Program-made: the position numbers and the translations under genes
Shown: positions 53,401-62,056 of the stretch, one piece after another
How positions within the stretch are numbered: the first letter of the stretch is position 1
Layout: each line of letters starts with the position of its first letter
Notes under the pieces: model-generated
Seen by the model: only the letters and a program-made list of their open reading frames with translations
What the model was told of the DNA's origin: nothing
Database searches by the model: none
Origin: Micromonospora sp. R77
Lineage (GTDB): Bacteria; Actinomycetota; Actinomycetes; Mycobacteriales; Micromonosporaceae
Assembly (NCBI RefSeq): GCF_022747945.1
Contig: NZ_JALDST010000001.1
Location: 5,952,001 to 6,016,000 of the forward strand
DNA length: 64,000 nt
Reading direction: 5' to 3'

Positions 53401-53999
53401 GACCGGCACAGGCACTGGCCGCCCTGGAGTCGGTACAGCACGTGCACGAGGACGTTCTTAACCCGGTCTGGCGGCCCTGGCGGTCGAACCGGGCGCAGGT
53501 ACTGGCCGCACTGGGACGGCGGGACGAGGCGGTAGCACTGGTCGAACAGGAGTTGCAGCTGGCTCGGGCGTGGGGAGCGCCGAGCGTGGTCGGCCGTACT
53601 TTGCGTATCCTCGGAGAACTGCGTGGGGGCGCGGCCGAGCTGCGGGAAGCGGTCCCGCTGCTCACCCGCGACGGGCTCGAACGCGCCCGTACACTCGCCG
53701 CGCTCGCCCGAGTGGTGTCCGAGCCCGAGGCCACCGCCTTGATGCGTGAGGCGTACGAGCTGGCCCAGCGTTGCGGCGCCCACGGTCTGATCCACGAGGT
53801 CGGCGAGAGCCTGGCGCGTGCCGGGATCGCGCCCCCGGCCCCACCCGCCGAGATCACCCTGACCAGCGTGGAGCGACGGATCGCCGCAATGACGGCCGAG
53901 GGAGCCGACGAACGGCAGATCGCCCAAGCGCTGTTCGTCACGCCAGGCGCGGTGCAGCAGGCGCTGCGCGCGGTACGGGACCGGCTGGGCGTCCACTGA
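50460..53999 (+). CDS. SARP-AAA-LuxR hybrid regulator
   Basis: A protein of about 1179 residues from GTG 50460, preceded by GGAGGG. The N-terminus is a SARP module: DNA-binding domain (LGGPRQRAVLALLLVARGEV, LQAYVSRLRRRLEP) and BTAD (ALGLWHGPAFADYA, LLVLALYRAHRQGDALGAL), to about residue 250. An AAA ATPase follows with Walker A GPAGIGKS (about 312-319) and Walker B VLTVDDLQWCD (about 415). A long helical-repeat region leads to a C-terminal LuxR-type helix-turn-helix (LTSVERRIAAMTAEG, ERQIAQALFVTPGAVQQAL). Having DNA-binding domains at both ends is unusual. It is likely an activator, plausibly of the adjacent monooxygenase gene. Confidence 0.88.
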   Translation: MQSDSGLSVSVLGEFRARLGEQVLDLGGPRQRAVLALLLVARGEVVPVDRLVHALWGEQAPPSALGALQAYVSRLRRRLEPGQSARSRQAVIVSGGSGYAVRLGDEAVDAWQFERLVRQAGALADPNEAARVLDQALGLWHGPAFADYAGQPWIEAEAARLTELREVVREQVVAVRLALGESGVLVPEIETLVAEDPLREERWRLLVLALYRAHRQGDALGALRRARQVLAEELGVDPGPALRRLEADVLAQSPDLDAPAPPSVPRSVSVPDPSVLPDLSDNALVDRERELGVLSGGLADALAGHGRLVLIEGPAGIGKSRLLAEARHLGRAGFRVLSARGSRMEKEYGFGVVRQLFEPVVASTAALSGAAVPARVVFDLAAHEPQQQAEDAFAVLHGLYWLTVNLSAERPLVLTVDDLQWCDTGSLRFLAYLVRRLEALPVLVVAALRTGEPHTDDALLTELAHDEATVRVRPAPLTAAGSADLVRRQLGESADARFIAACHRTTAGNPLLLRQLLHALRTEGVRPDNVHADTVTEIGSRAVSSIVLMRLARLPEAATTTAQAVAVLGPAAALPAVAALAGLPETEVLDAIAALVRAEVLRDEYPLGFVHPLVGDAIYRDLPPGDRQVRHERAARVLDAAGATAEQIAAHLLQVPCRGAPWVVEVLRRSAATAAARGAADAAATYLARALREPPPPAEQPSVLLELGRVETLSDGPAAQGHLRQAYETLTDAVSRAAAAQLLARTLVFAGEVGEASAFARSAALALPADLHDERQVLLGVHRIGGYIHGIDPALWRCGPEPATSGDGPGARMLAASLAWEAVIDGKERARAVDLARFALADGVLLDHDNGLLWVVAGMVLEMADEDTFPFWDEALAHAYRGGSLFAALATHLWRGYTEWRRGDLRAAYHSVTLSGEQSAVWGSMVASPYADAFAIGILLDAGDLAQARALVEGLRDRPRFGDGARLFAEAHARVLLAEGRPAQALAALESVQHVHEDVLNPVWRPWRSNRAQVLAALGRRDEAVALVEQELQLARAWGAPSVVGRTLRILGELRGGAAELREAVPLLTRDGLERARTLAALARVVSEPEATALMREAYELAQRCGAHGLIHEVGESLARAGIAPPAPPAEITLTSVERRIAAMTAEGADERQIAQALFVTPGAVQQALRAVRDRLGVH

Positions 54000-54100
54000 A
54001 CGCGGGCCTGCGCGGTGGCGCGAGATGCGCGGGTGGCACCGGCCGCTGACCTGCAGCGTGCGGCAAGTCAGCTGCAAGCGGGCGCATCCACTCTCACCAC

Positions 54101-55465
54101 ATGGCTGACTACACAAACCACCGCGCCGTCGTTGTCGGTGGGAGCATCGGCGGGCTGCTCGCGGCCCGCATCCTGAGCGAGAGCTTCGCCTCGGTCACCG
54201 TCGTTGACCGGGACAGGCTGCCCGACCGCGAGATCGGGCGCCGTGGGGTACCCCAGGGCCACCACCCACACGCCCTGCTCGCCAGAGGCCGCGAGATCCT
54301 CGACGAACTGTTCCCCGGGTTGACCGGGGACTTGGTCGCGCGTGGCGCCGTACCGGTCGACGTGCAGAACGACGTCCGGTCATACCACGACGGGTGGCGG
54401 CTGCGGCAGGCGCCCTCTGACCTGCACGGGGTGTCTGTGAGCCGGCCGGCCCTGGAGGGATACCTGCGTTCCCGGGTTGCCGCGCTGCCGGGCGTGGTGC
54501 TCAGAACCGAGTCCGAGGTGACCGGCCTGCTGGCCGACGACACCCGGTCCCGCGTCACCGGAGTACGCGCGCTGGTTTCCACGTTCGGCGCGGTCGAGTT
54601 GCCCGCCGACCTGGTGGTGGACGCAACCGGACGCGGAAACCGGGGCGCGACCTGGCTGACCGAGCTCGGGTACGAGCCGACGCCGCAGGACGAGGTCGAG
54701 ACAAACGTGGTGTACGCCTCGCGGGACTACCGTCGAAGCCCGTCCGACAGCGACGTCGCCGGCATCGTGGTCGGCCCGACGATCGCTGTGCCCCGTGGCG
54801 GCGTTGCCCTTGCTGCCGAAGGCGACCGGTGGATGGTGACCCTTTACGGCATGGGCAAGGACGCACCGCCAGCCGATCACGAGGGCTTCACTGACTTCGC
54901 CGCGCGACTGCCGGTACCGGAGCTCCACCAACTGATCCAGACGGTCGAGCCCATCAGTGAGGTACGCCGGATGCGGATCCCGACGAGCATCCGGCGCCGG
55001 TACGAGCGGCTGGACCGGTTCCCGGACGGGCTCATCGTCTTCGGGGACGCCCTGTGCCAGTTCAACCCGACGTACGCGCAGGGCATGACGGTGGCGGCGA
55101 GCGAGGCCATCGTGCTGCGGGAGTCTCTGCAGCACGGTACCCGTGGCCTGGCGCGCCGGTTCTTCCGCCAAGCCGCCCGAGTCGTGGACGTCGCGTGGGA
55201 CATGTCGACCGGTGCCGACCTGCGCTTCCCTTCGGTACGAGGAAATCGCCCCGCACGGGTACGGTTCGTCAACGCGTACGCGGCCCGGGTGCAGGCGGCT
55301 GCCGCGGTTGACCCGGTCGTCGGGTACGCATTCCTCAGCGTCGCCAACCTGACCGCCCCACCACAGAAGCTTTTCTCCCCCGGCATCCTGGCGCGGGTCC
55401 TGCGGACCGGCCGTCCCGCGCCCCGCCACACCGTCGCTGACACATCGCTGGCGGTGGAGCCATGA
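54101..55465 (+). CDS. FAD-dependent monooxygenase
   Basis: A 454-residue flavoprotein of the group A aromatic hydroxylase/geranylgeranyl reductase-like superfamily. The dinucleotide-binding GGSIGGLLAAR motif is at residues 13-23, followed by VTVVDRD. RPALEGYLRSRVAAL, LVVDATGRGN and the second FAD motif GLIVFGDALCQFNP (about 309-322) are in place. ATG 54101 has no strong ribosome site. It stands alone 100 bases downstream of the SARP-LuxR gene in the same direction. Similar enzymes tailor aromatic natural products, but no other biosynthetic gene is adjacent, so the substrate is unknown. Confidence 0.87.
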   Translation: MADYTNHRAVVVGGSIGGLLAARILSESFASVTVVDRDRLPDREIGRRGVPQGHHPHALLARGREILDELFPGLTGDLVARGAVPVDVQNDVRSYHDGWRLRQAPSDLHGVSVSRPALEGYLRSRVAALPGVVLRTESEVTGLLADDTRSRVTGVRALVSTFGAVELPADLVVDATGRGNRGATWLTELGYEPTPQDEVETNVVYASRDYRRSPSDSDVAGIVVGPTIAVPRGGVALAAEGDRWMVTLYGMGKDAPPADHEGFTDFAARLPVPELHQLIQTVEPISEVRRMRIPTSIRRRYERLDRFPDGLIVFGDALCQFNPTYAQGMTVAASEAIVLRESLQHGTRGLARRFFRQAARVVDVAWDMSTGADLRFPSVRGNRPARVRFVNAYAARVQAAAAVDPVVGYAFLSVANLTAPPQKLFSPGILARVLRTGRPAPRHTVADTSLAVEP

Positions 55466-55643
55466 GCGCGCCGATCGACGTCACGCCGCGCCCCGCTCTC
55501 TAACCGACGGCCGTCCACCCGCAGCCGAGTGATCCCTTGTGGCGGAAGTGCCGACGACCACCTGCCTTGCGCGGCGCTGTTCCACGCCTCGATGGTGCCC
55601 ATGTCCAAACGTGCCAGTCCGCCGGGTCGTTGCGATGCCTTCA

Positions 55644-55868
55644 TCAGTCGTCGGTCCACCCGGCGTAGCGGTACACCGGGCTGTCCCCGGTGTCATCGCG
55701 GACGTACTGGTGCTCGACCGACGGCTCGGGATGATCGGCGGCGCCGAAGTAGAAGCCGGTCTGCAGGAGCAGCACAACTGGGGGAAGCTTTCCCGCGTCA
55801 CGGACGTCGACCGGTGCGAGGCGGCCGTCGGCGGGGCCACCAACGAACCAGACCTCCACGGCGGGCAT
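55644..55868 (-). CDS. Small unknown protein with VGGPADGR motif
   Basis: A 74-residue protein: VEVWFVGGPADGRLAPVDV, an EHQYVRDD strand and VYRYAGWTDD at the end. This strand-turn pattern recurs in short actinobacterial and phage-associated proteins of unknown function. Its ATG at 55866-55868 overlaps the stop of the upstream 52-codon gene by one base (TGATG), so it is translationally coupled. Confidence 0.62.
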   Translation of the reverse strand: MPAVEVWFVGGPADGRLAPVDVRDAGKLPPVVLLLQTGFYFGAADHPEPSVEHQYVRDDTGDSPVYRYAGWTDD

Positions 55869-56026
55869 CAGCGGCTCCCCACCGTGTTACCGATCGCGGT
55901 TATCAGCCCCGCGACTGCCGTGATGAGGCCGGCAAACGCGGTGACCAGGCCTACCATTCGGGCTGGACGTTCTGGCGGCGTCGACCTTCCCGCTCGACGT
56001 CCCGGACGTCCGTCTCCCCGGGTCAT
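55868..56026 (-). CDS. 52-residue single-pass membrane peptide
   Basis: A short gene from ATG 56026 with AGAGGA seven bases upstream. After a basic, Arg/Pro-rich 23 residues, a hydrophobic segment of about 24 residues contains a threefold GL(I/V)TA repeat (GLVTAFAGLITAVAGLITAI), ending NTVGSR and TGA. It would insert as one glycine-zipper-like helix. The stop overlaps the next start as TGATG. The repeat and coupling support a real gene; it could be a small membrane-active or holin-like peptide. Confidence 0.55.
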   Translation of the reverse strand: MTRGDGRPGRRAGRSTPPERPARMVGLVTAFAGLITAVAGLITAIGNTVGSR

Positions 56027-56240
56027 GTGCGTGTCCTCTCGGTCTGCTGCCGCTGCTGCGACGGGACGTGCACTACCTCATCAGGAACGCAGGCGGTCAC
56101 GGTGGGCCTGATGGGCGGTCTGTGGATAGCCCAGTGCCCTGTGGATAGCGCCGATGGTCACGGTTATCTGTGGTATGGCGCGGGCGAAACGGCTCGCCGA
56201 CAACGCTCGCGAGACAGCGTCGGTGAACTAGCATCTGGCG

Positions 56241-56684
56241 GTGCCGCGCATCCCCTCGATACTTCTCGCCACGGCTGTGGCCCTCGCCCTGTGCGGCTGC
56301 CAGGGCAGCGCCTCCTCGCCGCATGCCTCAGCAGCTGGCGCTACTGCCCGTCCTACAGCCACTGCTTCGATTCCCGCTCTCGAGGGCGTTGACCTGGCGA
56401 ACTGGGTATGCGACCAGAACCACCAAGCGGTGAAGCACGGCACCCATGGTGATCCGTCCGTGATGCGGCCGATCGCCGAGGCGGCGAAGCGATCCGGCGT
56501 CGATGGCTTCACCTTCAAGGGCTCTGTGTTATTGCGGATGGCAGAGCAAGTGGAGTCAGACACGACGGCTGACCTGACTCTGGTCATGGCGCTTCAGAAC
56601 AACGCGTCAGAGCTCGATTGGACCTGCAAGGGAGCCGTTCTTCGTCCGGGCTGGCCGAGTTCCACTCCCTCAGCGACCGAGTGA
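56241..56684 (+). CDS. Small lipoprotein
   Basis: A 147-residue protein from GTG 56241. The signal sequence ends in a lipobox (LALCGC, Cys20). A Ser/Thr/Ala-rich linker (about 21-48) leads to a small helical domain with a Cys pair (ANWVCDQNHQ near 56 and LDWTCKGAVL near 130), probably disulfide-linked. It is surface-anchored; function unknown. Confidence 0.65.
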   Translation: MPRIPSILLATAVALALCGCQGSASSPHASAAGATARPTATASIPALEGVDLANWVCDQNHQAVKHGTHGDPSVMRPIAEAAKRSGVDGFTFKGSVLLRMAEQVESDTTADLTLVMALQNNASELDWTCKGAVLRPGWPSSTPSATE

Positions 56685-56912
56685 GTGGTGCGGTGGGTTA
56701 GCTCGCCACCCAGCAGTACGCCAGCTTACGGTCAACCGAGCTCTGCCTGAAGCACTCCGCAGCTCTGTTGCTGGGACGAAGCCCGGCCCGGACCAGCAGA
56801 CCGCGAAAGGAGCGGGGCTTGGTGCAATGAGTGCGCAGCGCCTGTCCTTGCGTCAACCATGTCAGGGATTCACGGGTGACGTGAATGTGATCCTCATGTT
56901 TGACTGAGGTCT
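56685..56912. other. Intergenic upstream of Hsp70-like gene
   Basis: About 230 bases with no gene. It should hold the promoter of the Hsp70-like/BTAD pair. A GAAAGGAG-like sequence at 56808-56815 resembles an orphan ribosome site but no good ORF follows. Confidence 0.3.
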
Positions 56913-58784
56913 ATGCGGGTGGGGCAGGCGCGACTGGCGATCGACTGGGGTAGCGCCAACACCACCGCGGTGGTGGCGTGGCCGGACGGCACGTGGACGC
57001 CGCTGCTCTTCGACGGAGAGCCGGAATTGCCCAGCGCAGTGCTTATGCACGCGGACGGGGACATGTCGACCGGCCATCAGGCGTGGCAGGCGGCAGTTAC
57101 CGCCCCGGACCGATTCGTCCCCGCCCCACGACTCTCGTCCGAGCAGCGCGTGACTGTCGCGAACGCCGAGATAGACGTCTCCGAGATGGCCGCTGCGACG
57201 CTGCGACGGGTCGCCGAACAGGCGGAGCACACCGCAGGGTCGCGGGTGGAAGACGCGCGGATGGTAGTGCCGGCCGGATGGGGGCCCCGTCGACGTACCT
57301 GGTTGCGGCAGGTCGCGCACCGGGCAGGTCTTGCCCAACCGCAGCTGGTCGAGGCGCCGGTCGCGGTGGCCGGACATCTGCTCGCGACCGGGGTGCAGAT
57401 TCCGGTGGGTTCGTTCCTCGTGGTCTGCGACGTCGGCGCCGGCGCGGAGGTCAGCGTCGTCCGCCGCGGCCCTGGCGGGTTCGAGGTCCTCGCGACCCTG
57501 GCCGACCCGGCCGCCGGCGGTGCGGCGATCGATGACGCCGTCGCCGCCACCCTCACCGCCCACACCCCGCCAGCCGATGGTGGCGGCGGCCGGTGGGTGC
57601 TGATGGCCAGCCTCCAGGCGGCGAAGCATGCGCTGGCCGACCGCGCCGCGGTGACGGTGCCGCTGCCCGACACGTCGGCGACGGTACTGACTGTCGGGCT
57701 GCTGGAGCAGGCTGCCTATCCGGCCCTGCAACGGGTCGCCCAGCTGACCATGGAGACGCTTGCCGCCGCGGAGGTCAGCCCGCAGGACCTTGCCGGCGTG
57801 TACTGCGTGGGCGGCGTCGCTCGGCTGCCCCTGCTGCAGAAGGTGCTCACCGACGTCGTGCCCATCGCCCCCACCGTGGTCGCCGACCCTGTGCTGGCGG
57901 CAGCGCGCGGCGCCGCGGACGCGGGCGCCGACAGCGCAGGGGAGGTGACACCGCCGCCGGAGGTGCCGGTGCCTCCGGTGCGACGGGCGGCCGCGATCGC
58001 GGTGCCCGGGTTCGCGTCGTTGGGCTTGGTGTCGCAGTTCCTGCTTACGGCGGAGTGGAACGGCAGCCTGATGTACCGGTTGGCGCTGCTGAATTGGGGT
58101 GAACTCGCGGTCGCCGCGGTGTTCGCGCTGGTGGCCAGCCTCAGTGCCGGCACCGTGTTGGCGTCCGCGATCGCCGCCCGCACCAGCCTCACCGGCGGCA
58201 CATCCAAGCCGGTGAGCCCAGGCGTGCAGATGGGCACCGGAATTCTGGCGTCGGCGTCCCTCGGCGTCGCGGTCGCCGGCATGTACGCGGTGGTCGGCAG
58301 CCTCTACATCGGCGACTCGGTGAGCGGTTTCCTGCGGTGGGCGTTGCTGCCGCTCGTCCCGATCGTCGCCGCGGCCGCGGCGATGGCCCTGATCGCCGCC
58401 CGGCAGTGGCGTGTCCCGCCGGGCGGCTGGTCGCAGCTACTCGCGTTCCCGACCGGATCGGTGCTCACCGCTGGCCTCGGCATGGCGTTGATCCAGTACT
58501 CGCTGACCGCCGACCGGTGGCCGAACCTGGCCCTGTGGATCGATATCGCCGGACGCGCAGGTGGGTTGCTCCTCGGCGTCGGAACCGTCATGGCGGTGGT
58601 GTCCGCACCGATCCTGCGGCTGATCCTCGGCGTGCCGTTGGCGATCATCGCCGCCGCGTTGGTGAGCTGGCCGGCGTCGGGGATCCTCGGGGTGATCTAC
58701 GCGATCGCCGTGGCAGTGTGGTGGCTGCGTCAGATGTGGACCCGCCTGCTGCGTCCCGGCATCCCCGGGCGGCCGGCCCAATGA
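56913..58784 (+). CDS. Membrane-anchored Hsp70-like ATPase
   Basis: A 623-residue fusion. Residues 1-340 are an actin/Hsp70 ATPase: LAIDWGSANTTAVV (phosphate 1), FLVVCDVGAGAEVSVV (phosphate 2) and GVYCVGGVARLPLLQKVL (adenosine site). There is no substrate-binding domain. Instead a Pro-rich linker (about 350-360) leads to a C-terminal domain of some eight membrane helices (for example ELAVAAVFALVASLSAGTVL, LLPLVPIVAAAAAMALIAA, VPLAIIAAALVSW). Such Hsp70-membrane fusions occur in actinomycetes near secretion or sensory genes; the role is unknown. The next gene starts 43 bases later and is also membrane-anchored. Confidence 0.82.
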   Translation: MRVGQARLAIDWGSANTTAVVAWPDGTWTPLLFDGEPELPSAVLMHADGDMSTGHQAWQAAVTAPDRFVPAPRLSSEQRVTVANAEIDVSEMAAATLRRVAEQAEHTAGSRVEDARMVVPAGWGPRRRTWLRQVAHRAGLAQPQLVEAPVAVAGHLLATGVQIPVGSFLVVCDVGAGAEVSVVRRGPGGFEVLATLADPAAGGAAIDDAVAATLTAHTPPADGGGGRWVLMASLQAAKHALADRAAVTVPLPDTSATVLTVGLLEQAAYPALQRVAQLTMETLAAAEVSPQDLAGVYCVGGVARLPLLQKVLTDVVPIAPTVVADPVLAAARGAADAGADSAGEVTPPPEVPVPPVRRAAAIAVPGFASLGLVSQFLLTAEWNGSLMYRLALLNWGELAVAAVFALVASLSAGTVLASAIAARTSLTGGTSKPVSPGVQMGTGILASASLGVAVAGMYAVVGSLYIGDSVSGFLRWALLPLVPIVAAAAAMALIAARQWRVPPGGWSQLLAFPTGSVLTAGLGMALIQYSLTADRWPNLALWIDIAGRAGGLLLGVGTVMAVVSAPILRLILGVPLAIIAAALVSWPASGILGVIYAIAVAVWWLRQMWTRLLRPGIPGRPAQ

Positions 58785-58827
58785 GCCGAGCCGCCGCCTC
58801 CAGCAGCCCTGCTGTCGTGGGGGAGGG

Positions 58828-60819
58828 GTGCGGGTGAGCTGGCCCCGACGGGTGATCGGTGCGGCGCTGCTGACGGCGGTGCTGGTGCTGCCGCCCTGGC
58901 TGCTGGCCCGATACGCCGGGTCGCTTCTACCCGGCTGGCCCACCGGTGAACAACTGCGTACCTGGATCGCGGATCCACTGACCGCACGCACTCTCACCGC
59001 CGGGCTCGCCGCCGGAGCGTGGCTGCTCTGGCTGGGGGTGGCCTACACCGTCGCCGTGACCGCTGGCCGCCGGCTGCGGGCGGGAGCTCGCTGGGTGCGC
59101 CACCTGCCGCTGCCCACGCCGTGGCAGGCCGCCGCGACGAGCATGGCCGGTGCCGCCGCGCTCACCACCGTCCACACTCCGGCCTTAAGCCCTCCGAACC
59201 CGCCCCAGCCCATGTCCACCGACGGCCTTCACCACCTCACCCCGCTCGCCTTGACCGGCGAGGGGGTGAGGGTTCCCGGGGGCTGGCTACCCGACGACAC
59301 CGCCCGGCAGGTCACTGCCGCCGCGGCTCTGGTGTGGCTACGCCGCCGCCGCGCCTACCAACCCGGCCAGAACCCCGACGGGTCACCGCTGACGCCGCTG
59401 CCGGACACGGTCACCGCCGTGCAAGCAGCGGTCGCCGACCGCCCGCAACCACCAGCTACGTCCACCGCTAGCGCGGTGCCGGACTTGCCCGCTGCCGGGG
59501 TGGCGTTCACCGGTGACGGCGCCGCCGACGCCGCCCGCGGAGTCCTCGTCACCCGACTGCTCGCCGCCCTACGCGACCCACCCGACACCGTCCTGGTGGT
59601 GATCACCCGCACCTGCCTGACCACTCTGCTGCCCGACCTCGCCCCCGCCCCCGACACGATTCCCGGGCTCCAAGTCGCCGACACCGTCGAGGACGCCACC
59701 GCGCTGCTGACCTTCCTGGCCGACCCAACGACACCGTCTCGCGATGGCGGCGTCCTGCCGATACCGGTCCTGATCACCACACCGCCATCCGCCGCGACGG
59801 CCAACCAGCTGGCCACCCTGACCGCAGCGAGGGCACGCGTCGTCACCCTCGGCGAAGGGCCCTTCGGGTCCGTTTGGAGCGTCGACCGCCACGGCCACAC
59901 CCGCGACGCGCAGACTGGGCAGCCCGGACCCCGACTGTGCGTCCTGGATCGCACCGCCGCCACGGACCTGCTCACCGTCGTCGCCCATCACACGATCACC
60001 GTGCCCGACCCCACCGCGACCACCGCACCCGTCACACCCCAGGCCGCCGATGGTGTACGCGCGTGGATTCCCCGCCAACCTGGCAGGGACACCCCACGCA
60101 CGATCACGCCGCTGGCGACGCCGCCCGCCATCCAGCTGCAGGTGCTCGGCCGCCCTGCCCTCCTCGTCGACGGACGCCCGGTCACCATCAGGCGAAGCGC
60201 CGCCCTGCAGGTGCTCGTCATCCTCGCCGTGCAGCCCGACGGCGCCACCACCACCCAACTGGTCCAGGCCATCTGGCCCGGCCTACCCACCCACACCGTC
60301 ACCGGCCGCCTCTACACCACCCTCAGCGACCTACGCTCCACCGTTCGCGCCGCGACCACCCTGACAGTGCTCGCCACCACCGACGACCGCTACCACCTGA
60401 ACCCGGAACACGTCGACGTCGACCTGTGGCGGCTACACACGGCCACGCATGACGCCACCACTACCCTCACCAACCCGACGCCGGCCTGGCAGACAGTGAT
60501 CGACGCCTACACCGGTGATCTCGCCGCAGGTCACACCTGGCCCTGGATCGACCCGCCGCGTGAAGCCACCCGCCGGCTCGTTTTGGATGCCTATGCCAAC
60601 CTCGCCGCAGCGCACACCGACCCGCACGACCGGTTGCGGTTCCTGCAGGACGCGATCCGCGTCGACCCCTACAACCAGGCCCTGCACCAGCAGGCCGCCG
60701 ACGAACTCACCGCCCTCGGTGACCCCGCCGCCGCCCACCGGCTGCTACACACCCACCGGCAGCTTCTCAAGAGCAGCAGCGTCCCCGCCACGGACCTACC
60801 CGTCGGCACCCGCCGCTGA
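58828..60819 (+). CDS. Membrane-anchored BTAD-type regulator
   Basis: A 663-residue protein from GTG 58828 after GGGAGGGG. Two membrane helices (VIGAALLTAVLVLPPWLLA and TAGLAAGAWLLWLGVAYTV) open it. A Thr/Pro-rich domain of about 330 residues follows with an alpha/beta fold (TVLVVITRTCLTTLLPDL, VLITTPPSAATANQLA). The C-terminal ~230 residues are a SARP-like module: LQVLGRPALLVDGRPVTIRR, LQVLVILAVQPDGATTTQLV, RLYTTLSDLRSTVRAATT and BTAD helices to the end. The DNA-binding part would lie in the cytoplasm. It is coupled with the Hsp70-like ATPase, which may gate it; this is inference. Confidence 0.8.
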   Translation: MRVSWPRRVIGAALLTAVLVLPPWLLARYAGSLLPGWPTGEQLRTWIADPLTARTLTAGLAAGAWLLWLGVAYTVAVTAGRRLRAGARWVRHLPLPTPWQAAATSMAGAAALTTVHTPALSPPNPPQPMSTDGLHHLTPLALTGEGVRVPGGWLPDDTARQVTAAAALVWLRRRRAYQPGQNPDGSPLTPLPDTVTAVQAAVADRPQPPATSTASAVPDLPAAGVAFTGDGAADAARGVLVTRLLAALRDPPDTVLVVITRTCLTTLLPDLAPAPDTIPGLQVADTVEDATALLTFLADPTTPSRDGGVLPIPVLITTPPSAATANQLATLTAARARVVTLGEGPFGSVWSVDRHGHTRDAQTGQPGPRLCVLDRTAATDLLTVVAHHTITVPDPTATTAPVTPQAADGVRAWIPRQPGRDTPRTITPLATPPAIQLQVLGRPALLVDGRPVTIRRSAALQVLVILAVQPDGATTTQLVQAIWPGLPTHTVTGRLYTTLSDLRSTVRAATTLTVLATTDDRYHLNPEHVDVDLWRLHTATHDATTTLTNPTPAWQTVIDAYTGDLAAGHTWPWIDPPREATRRLVLDAYANLAAAHTDPHDRLRFLQDAIRVDPYNQALHQQAADELTALGDPAAAHRLLHTHRQLLKSSSVPATDLPVGTRR

Positions 60820-60929
60820 CCAACCCCATCACCAGAGCACGCCTTCGGCAAGGGCACCCTCCCGATTCGGGGAGAGCACCTCGGCTTCTTCCGTACATCC
60901 GGGTCCAGATGCAACGGACCGAGCCAACA

Positions 60930-61160
60930 TCAAAGACGCAGCGTGCGATACATGTCGGTCAAGCATGCCGCCTGGACCTTGCTCCAGGCCTGCCCGTACG
61001 TCCGCATAGAAGCGTCGTACGGTCCCCGCTCATCGCGAACGACCGCAGCGAAGAAGGCAAACGTTCGGCTCTCACCGACGCGGCGAGCCATGCAGCTGAC
61101 GGCGAGGTGACTGAAACCGTAGAAAGCGCTGATCTGGCCGGCATTCCCCTCGCCTGCGCG
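60930..61160 (-). pseudogene. Possible 3' fragment of a peptidase-like gene
   Basis: The frame ending near 60930 gives QISAFYGFSHLAVSCMARRV, TFAFFAAVVRDERG and TYGQAWSKVQAACLTDM. This resembles the C-terminal helical end of a metallopeptidase-like family (helix with a conserved Arg/Tyr, then a FF-V block and a final W-V-C helix). No N-terminal domain is present upstream, so it is probably a remnant. Family assignment is tentative. Confidence 0.35.
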
Positions 61161-61405
61161 ACTGTCCATGTCCAAGCGCGTCAGACGCCGCTTCTTGGCG
61201 AGCTCCTGCCGTCCCACCGGACGTGGGGGTCGGCCAACAATGCGGTGGGCGAACGAATGTACTAACTGGGTATTCCACCTCCTAGGGAGCGTGACGTCCG
61301 ATCATGCCGAGTTGAGTGCGTCTACGCGTGGGTGTGGCCGATCCGACTCAGGCCATGCCATGCCTCGGCGGGGCCACCGGTGGAGGCATTCACCGGTACC
61401 GGAGT
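61161..61405. other. Intergenic, no gene supported
   Basis: Together with 60820-60929 this leaves nearly 600 bases that hold only the peptidase-like remnant. No terminator or repeat stands out. Confidence 0.3.
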
Positions 61406-62056
61406 TCATGGCGTCGTCGGCTGCCGGTCGGAGGACGCCGAGCGGAGCCAGCGGCGGTGAGTGGCTGTGGCGATGCCGTGCACCAGGCGGGCGAGGCCGG
61501 CTGCGCCTTCCGGGTCGTCAGCGCGGCGGACAGTGGTGAGGATCGGATGGGCCTCGTCGAGTTCGATGCCGGCACGCAGCAGTACGAAGTGCATGACCAG
61601 GCCGCCCAGGCGAGCGTTGCCGTCGTCGTACGGGTGGAAGAACGCGATGTCGAGATACGCACGGGCCGCGCGGGCCGCCACCGGGACCATCAGGTCGGCG
61701 GCTTCCGATAGGCACGACTCGTACCGCTGCTGGGTGTCGGCGTGTAGCCCGTACCGATCCCGGCCGTTCTTGGCGAATGCCGGACCCCGGCGAAAGCTGG
61801 CGGCCGGGATGCCACGCAGCATCGCGTTCCAGCGGGCCGTCATGTCCGGGGTAGGGCTGACGCCGCTTGCTGCCGTACACCGGACCTCGTTGTACGCGGC
61901 CAGCAGCAGACTCTGCCGTCGTTGGTGATCGCCGATCGTGGCATGAGCGGCGAACCCGTCCCGGAGAGCGCGAATCGGGGTTCGCAGGTGCGGGACGACG
62001 TCGCGCCACGGTATCTGCTCGCGGACCCGCTGCCAGATCGTGAGCTGGTCAGGCAC
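61406..62056 (-). CDS. Fic/Doc family protein
   Basis: A 216-residue helical protein from GTG 62056. The Fic signature appears as FFHPYDDGNARLGGL (His about 140): the catalytic His and the GN of the phosphate loop are present, but the usual GNGR has become GNAR and the distal Arg is Gly. Fic proteins transfer AMP or another phosphate group to protein hydroxyls; altered loops, as in Doc, can change the reaction. The start overlaps the end of the preceding gene by eight bases. It could be the toxin of a two-gene module. The N-terminal inhibitory helix motif was not found with certainty. Confidence 0.8.
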   Translation of the reverse strand: MPDQLTIWQRVREQIPWRDVVPHLRTPIRALRDGFAAHATIGDHQRRQSLLLAAYNEVRCTAASGVSPTPDMTARWNAMLRGIPAASFRRGPAFAKNGRDRYGLHADTQQRYESCLSEAADLMVPVAARAARAYLDIAFFHPYDDGNARLGGLVMHFVLLRAGIELDEAHPILTTVRRADDPEGAAGLARLVHGIATATHRRWLRSASSDRQPTTP

